Shown in pieces: positions 7,444-9,222 of a stretch of 9,222 nucleotides of DNA (position 1 is its first letter; the number at the start of each line of letters is the position of its first letter). The notes under the pieces are model-generated. The model was given only the letters and a program-made list of their open reading frames with translations. It was not told where the DNA came from and did not search any database. Both the position numbers and the translations under genes were made by a program. This DNA is from an uncultured Erysipelotrichaceae bacterium (lineage in GTDB: Bacteria > Bacillota_I > Bacilli_A > RF39 > UBA660), in the NCBI GenBank assembly GCA_902797415.1, contig CADBSQ010000106.1, positions 1 through 9,222 on the forward strand, written 5' to 3'.

Positions 7444-7472
7444 TAGACAAATATATATTTTTATGATATATT
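7444..7472 (+). promoter_or_regulatory. Promoter of the repeat-bearing small transcript (and possibly the tRNA)
   Basis: TAGACA (7444-7449) is a five-of-six -35 box, followed by a 17-bp spacer and TATATT (7467-7472), extended by TG at 7464-7465. Transcription would start near 7479, almost exactly at the first 37-bp repeat. A 6-bp inverted repeat (GTGCTA at 7440-7445, TAGCAC at 7475-7480) brackets the promoter. Confidence 0.7.
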
Positions 7473-7480
7473 AATAGCAC

Positions 7481-7554
7481 AAAAAAGCAGGTGAAGCCAG
7501 CCTCATAAATGGCAACTAAAAAAGCAGGTGAAGCCAGCCTCATAAATGACAACT
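7481..7554 (+). repeat. Two tandem 37-bp direct repeats
   Basis: Units at 7481-7517 and 7518-7554 each begin with AAAAAAGCAGGTGAAGCC and end in CAACT, and they differ at one base (G to A at unit position 32). A third unit appears to start (AAAAAAG at 7555) and then diverges into the terminator. The unit length is not a multiple of three, which argues against a repeated peptide. Confidence 0.95.
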
Positions 7555-7562
7555 AAAAAAGT

Positions 7563-7592
7563 GGATTAGAGAGCAAACTCTAATCCTTTATT
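7563..7592 (+). terminator. Hairpin terminator before the tRNA
   Basis: GGATTAGAG (7563-7571) and CTCTAATCC (7578-7586) are perfect 9-bp arms around AGCAAA. The following TTTATT is a modest U tract, so termination may be incomplete. Confidence 0.7.
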
Positions 7593-7603
7593 AAAATAAT
7601 TAA

Positions 7604-7680
7604 GTCCTCGTAGCATAACAGGATAATGCAGCTGCCTCCTAAGCAGCAGAGTGGGTGTTCGAGTCACCCCGGGGACGCCA
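7604..7680 (+). tRNA. tRNA-Arg (anticodon CCU)
   Basis: A full cloverleaf can be drawn. The acceptor stem GTCCTCG (7604-7610) pairs with CGGGGAC (7670-7676) with one G-U. The D stem is GCAT/ATGC. The anticodon stem GCTGC/GCAGC (7631-7635, 7643-7647) has loop CTCCTAA and anticodon CCT at 7638-7640. The T stem GGGTG/CACCC closes the TTCGAGT loop. The discriminator is G and CCA is encoded at 7678-7680. It reads the AGG arginine codon. No convincing promoter fits between the upstream hairpin and position 7604, so it may depend on read-through from the promoter at 7444-7472. Confidence 0.97.
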
Positions 7681-7690
7681 TAAAAAAATT

Positions 7691-7714
7691 AAACTGATTT
7701 ATTTCAGTTTTTTT
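7691..7714 (+). terminator. Terminator after tRNA-Arg
   Basis: AAACTGA (7691-7697) pairs with TCAGTTT (7704-7710) around TTTATT, and the T tract continues to 7714. Confidence 0.8.
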
Positions 7715-7727
7715 GTTAAAAAAAATC

Positions 7728-7756
7728 TTGTAATCTATATTAATATGTTTTATAAT
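7728..7756 (+). promoter_or_regulatory. Plus-strand promoter for the antisense RNA of the toxin-like locus
   Basis: TTGTAA (7728-7733), a 17-bp spacer and a perfect TATAAT (7751-7756) predict initiation near 7763. No plausible plus-strand coding frame follows, so the product should be an RNA. Confidence 0.65.
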
Positions 7757-7762
7757 TTAATT

Positions 7763-7855
7763 AAGAGAACGCACTAAGTTTAGTGGGTACTCAAGTTTTT
7801 TGTCTTGAAACCCTCCTTAACTTTCAGAGAAAATTAAGTTGGGTTTCATTTTATT
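7763..7855 (+). ncRNA. Candidate antitoxin (antisense) RNA opposing the hydrophobic peptide gene
   Basis: This RNA would run from the promoter at 7728-7756 to the hairpin at 7807-7847. It converges on the minus-strand peptide gene and ends just before that gene's stop codon (7859), so it is fully complementary to the 3' untranslated region of the peptide mRNA. Local hairpins are visible at CACTA/TAGTG (7773-7785) and TCAAG/CTTGA (7791-7808). Gram-positive type I systems of the TxpA/RatA and BsrG/SR4 kind use the same 3'-overlap design; assignment here rests on geometry only. Confidence 0.5.
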
Positions 7856-7857
7856 TT
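7807..7857 (+). terminator. Terminator hairpin of the antisense RNA
   Basis: GAAACCC (7807-7813) pairs with GGGTTTC (7841-7847), and CTTAA (7816-7820) with TTAAG (7834-7838) extends the stem. A T-rich tract ATTTTATTTTA follows on the plus strand. On the minus strand no U tract follows, so the opposing mRNA probably reads through it. Confidence 0.65.
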
Positions 7858-7858
7858 A

Positions 7859-7939
7859 TCATCTATTTATAAGTAAGATGAGTATTATTAAAATTAATAC
7901 CACTATGGCATTAAACATTTTGTTTAAAAGTTTAACCAT
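7859..7939 (-). CDS. 26-residue hydrophobic peptide, type I toxin-like
   Basis: On the minus strand an ATG at 7939-7937 opens a 26-codon frame ending at TGA (7861-7859). The peptide begins MVKLLNKMFN, continues with about 14 almost purely aliphatic residues (AIVVLILIILILLI) and ends Asn-Arg. It is a single membrane-spanning helix with positive charge at both ends. It has a near-perfect ribosome binding site (GGAGGT at 7950-7945, 5 bases from the ATG) and a strong promoter upstream, which is hard to explain by chance. Size, composition and the opposing RNA match type I toxins such as Ibs, TxpA or BsrG, which insert into the membrane and stop growth when over-produced. I cannot assign it to a named family. 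Alternatives are a small membrane regulator or a chance frame. The long leader (about 75 nt) contains CTCC, which could mask the ribosome binding site. Confidence 0.6.
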   Translation of the reverse strand: MVKLLNKMFNAIVVLILIILILLINR

Positions 7940-7944
7940 ATTGT

Positions 7945-7950
7945 ACCTCC
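7945..7950 (-). promoter_or_regulatory. Ribosome binding site of the hydrophobic peptide
   Basis: GGAGGT read on the minus strand, 5 bases before the ATG. This is among the best Shine-Dalgarno matches in the window and is the main reason to treat the 26-codon frame as real. Confidence 0.75.
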
Positions 7951-8020
7951 ATATATTAACCCCCTGAAATAGTTTTAAATATAAGGAGTACCCATACTTA
8001 ATTTGTGCGTTCGATAAAAT

Positions 8021-8049
8021 ATTTAAACACATTTAATTAACGTTGTCAA
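8021..8049 (-). promoter_or_regulatory. Minus-strand promoter of the toxin-like gene
   Basis: Read on the minus strand, a perfect TTGACA (8049-8044) is followed by a 17-bp spacer and TTAAAT (8026-8021), extended by TG directly upstream (TGtTTAAAT). Transcription would start near 8014, at the outer end of the right inverted-repeat arm. Confidence 0.7.
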
Positions 8050-8084
8050 ACAACTGCAAAAAATTCATTTTTTGCAGTTGTTTT
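8048..8084. terminator. Orphan 16-bp terminator hairpin overlapping the toxin -35 box
   Basis: Arms at 8048-8063 and 8068-8083 (core CAACTGCAAAAAA and its complement) are perfectly paired over 16 bp around TTCA, and T residues continue to 8086. No gene on either strand obviously ends here. It may insulate the surface-protein gene from read-through. Its left arm shares bases 8048-8049 with the -35 element of the toxin-like gene. Confidence 0.8.
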
Positions 8085-8140
8085 TTAATAATATATTAAT
8101 TATAATTTAACAAATAATTGAATAACTATTTAACTCATTC

Positions 8141-8170
8141 TTGAAAAAAGCCAGTGGTGAGTAGTATAAT
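8141..8170 (+). promoter_or_regulatory. Promoter of the surface-protein gene
   Basis: TTGAAA (8141-8146), an 18-bp spacer and a perfect TATAAT (8165-8170). Initiation is expected near 8177, leaving a very short leader. Confidence 0.75.
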
Positions 8171-8192
8171 GAAAGTAGGGTAGGTAACTCTT

Positions 8193-9222
8193 ATGAAATT
8201 AGATAAGAATAAAAAACTAGCAACATTCATAACAATATTCACAGTATTAATGTTAGCGGGTTTAACATATACTTTCTTTTCAGCATCAGTATCAAATGCA
8301 AATAATGAAAAGATGCAAACACAAACAGCAACAATGTCCTTAGAATTTGATGACAACGATAATGGAGTAAGTGGTACTTTAAATTTAGGTCAGTCTATCA
8401 TTAAAAAATTCACACTTGAAAATACCGGAACAGTTGATGCTTATGGTAAAATAAATTGGTATAACCTAGTAAATACATACACACCTGATTCTTTAACTTG
8501 GGTCTTAGAACAAAGTACTACTGAAAACGGAACATATACTACAGTAGGTTCAGGAAAAGTACCAACAAGTAGTTCAGCAATAACAAAAGAATTAAAAAAT
8601 GGTTTGTTGGTACCAGTATCAACAACATACTACTATAAACTATCAATAACATTAAATAATCTTGATATAAACCAATCAAGTGATATAAATGCAAGTATGC
8701 ATTCAAAGTTTAGTTTAGAAGCAGGAACACAGCCAGGAACAGATACAATAATGAATTTAGTAAGTGATGCTGATCCAACGAGTACAGATGTAATAACAAA
8801 AACAGCTCCGGCAGGAGAGAGTTGTACAAATACTCTAGCATTTGATGGAACAACGGATAATAATCTAAGATATGTCGGAGCAAATCCATGTAATTATGTA
8901 ACATTTAACGGAGAGACAGCAGGTTGGCGCATAATAGGAGTAATGAACGACGTGGATGATGGTACGGGAATAACAGAAACAAGAATAAAACTAATAAGAG
9001 CAACATCTTTAGGAAGATACTCTTGGGATTCATCAGATTCGAGTATAAATTTTGGATATGGAATAAATGATTGGACTCAGGCAGATTTAAAGAATGAATT
9101 AAATGGAGATTATTTAGATCTGAGTCTAACAGAAAATACAACATGGTATAAAGGTCAAAATAATAAAAAGGAAGCAATATTTGATATATCAAAAAGACTA
9201 ACAAGCGCAGCCCAAAGTTTAA
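8193..9222 (+). CDS. Secreted or membrane-anchored surface protein, 3'-truncated by window edge
   Basis: An ATG at 8193, 7 bases after AGGT, opens a frame with no stop to the window end (343 residues visible). An in-frame TAG at 8181-8183 rules out an earlier start. The N-terminus is a signal or anchor segment: KLDKNKK, then a hydrophobic stretch at about residues 9-30 followed by Ser/Ala. Residues about 45-175 look like a beta-sandwich (SLEFDDNDNG, then FTLENTGTVDAYGKINWYN, then YYYKLSITLNNL), recalling SipW/TasA/camelysin-type exported matrix proteins. Residues about 205-300 form a second domain with LRYVGANPCNYVTFNGE, then WRIIGV, then IKLIRATSLGRYSWDSS. I recall such blocks in repeated surface proteins of uncultured Firmicutes, though I cannot name the family. 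Two cysteines (211, 233) in this domain could form a disulfide. Codons favour -ACA, -ATA and -GTA more than in the neighbouring pyrophosphatase. The role is unknown; adhesion or a cell-surface matrix is possible. Confidence 0.85.
   Translation, partial: MKLDKNKKLATFITIFTVLMLAGLTYTFFSASVSNANNEKMQTQTATMSLEFDDNDNGVSGTLNLGQSIIKKFTLENTGTVDAYGKINWYNLVNTYTPDSLTWVLEQSTTENGTYTTVGSGKVPTSSSAITKELKNGLLVPVSTTYYYKLSITLNNLDINQSSDINASMHSKFSLEAGTQPGTDTIMNLVSDADPTSTDVITKTAPAGESCTNTLAFDGTTDNNLRYVGANPCNYVTFNGETAGWRIIGVMNDVDDGTGITETRIKLIRATSLGRYSWDSSDSSINFGYGINDWTQADLKNELNGDYLDLSLTENTTWYKGQNNKKEAIFDISKRLTSAAQSL

Larger units (their letters stand above)
7479..7592 (+). ncRNA. Candidate small RNA made of two tandem 37-nt repeats
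   Basis: A good promoter ends at 7472 and a hairpin terminator lies at 7563-7592, so a transcript of about 110 nt is predicted. It consists of two 37-nt repeats plus the terminator. No convincing protein is encoded. A 15-codon frame (7509-7556) starts 14 bases after an AGGTGA, which is too far for efficient initiation. The hairpin has a short U tract, so partial read-through into the tRNA gene is possible and this could instead be a tRNA leader. Confidence 0.45.
7767..8012. repeat. Imperfect inverted repeat bracketing the toxin-like locus
   Basis: The left arm (7767-7792) and right arm (7986-8012) share GAACGCAC at the outer end and GGGTACTC at the inner end, in inverted orientation. The middle 10-11 bases are only loosely related. 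The arms lie at the 5' ends of the two opposing transcripts. No clear target-site duplication flanks them, which argues weakly against a transposon-derived element. Confidence 0.7.

Noticed and set aside
7340..7552. 70-residue minus-strand frame across the pyrophosphatase 3' end and the repeats
   Set aside because: It runs antisense through a conserved gene end, a terminator and the repeats, and lacks a ribosome binding site.
7481..7554. CRISPR array
   Set aside because: The two 37-bp units are directly adjacent with no spacer, and there are only two; no cas genes are present.
7509..7556. 15-codon peptide MATKKAGEASLINDN
   Set aside because: The only Shine-Dalgarno-like sequence is 14 bases from the ATG and the frame arises from a repeat whose length is not a multiple of three; more likely incidental.
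8710..9204. Minus-strand open frames of 64 and 99 residues rich in Leu
   Set aside because: They lie antisense to the surface-protein gene; the leucine richness comes from its A-ending codons, and no ribosome binding site is seen.

Overview
The window is strongly AT-rich, with short intergenic gaps, A/T-ending codons, near-consensus sigma-A-type promoters and U-tailed hairpin terminators. These features point to a low-GC Firmicutes-type bacterium. The odd sigma factor and the surface protein resemble proteins I recall from uncultured gut Bacilli (RF39/CAG-type genomes), but that lineage call is an inference. TGA behaves as a stop codon and UGG encodes Trp, so the standard bacterial code fits.

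Layout. Bases 1-582 are the 3' part of an ABC-2 type permease, ending in a perfect 13-bp terminator hairpin. Bases 690-3083 encode a large sigma-70 family factor: an unknown N-terminal region, a complete sigma core (regions 1.2-4), a lysine-rich linker and a C-terminal extension with two further region-4-like modules. Its 3' end abuts a headless remnant of an HD-domain hydrolase (about 3082-3405). Next comes an operon of two unrecognised cytosolic proteins (3494-4759 and 4780-5700) behind a promoter whose -10 box lies inside a perfect palindrome. Bases 5783-7411 encode a family II (Mn-dependent) inorganic pyrophosphatase with inserted CBS-DRTGG-CBS regulatory domains.

From 7397 to 8192 the sequence looks like spacer but is dense with RNA-scale features. 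A promoter-to-terminator unit contains two tandem 37-bp repeats (candidate small RNA, 7479-7592). It is followed by tRNA-Arg(CCU) at 7604-7680 with its terminator. Then comes a compact locus resembling a type I toxin-antitoxin system: a 26-residue hydrophobic peptide on the minus strand (7859-7939) with an excellent ribosome binding site and a perfect -35 box, opposed by a plus-strand RNA (about 7763-7855) that converges on its 3' end. An imperfect inverted repeat flanks the locus, so a full-length toxin mRNA could pair its own 5' and 3' ends.

From 8193 to the window edge is the start of a secreted or membrane-anchored surface protein with its own promoter. The housekeeping genes (pyrophosphatase, tRNA, permease) and the accessory items (unknown pair, HD remnant, toxin-like locus, surface protein) have no obvious shared pathway. 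Most units have their own promoter and terminator, so the region reads as a series of independent transcription units.
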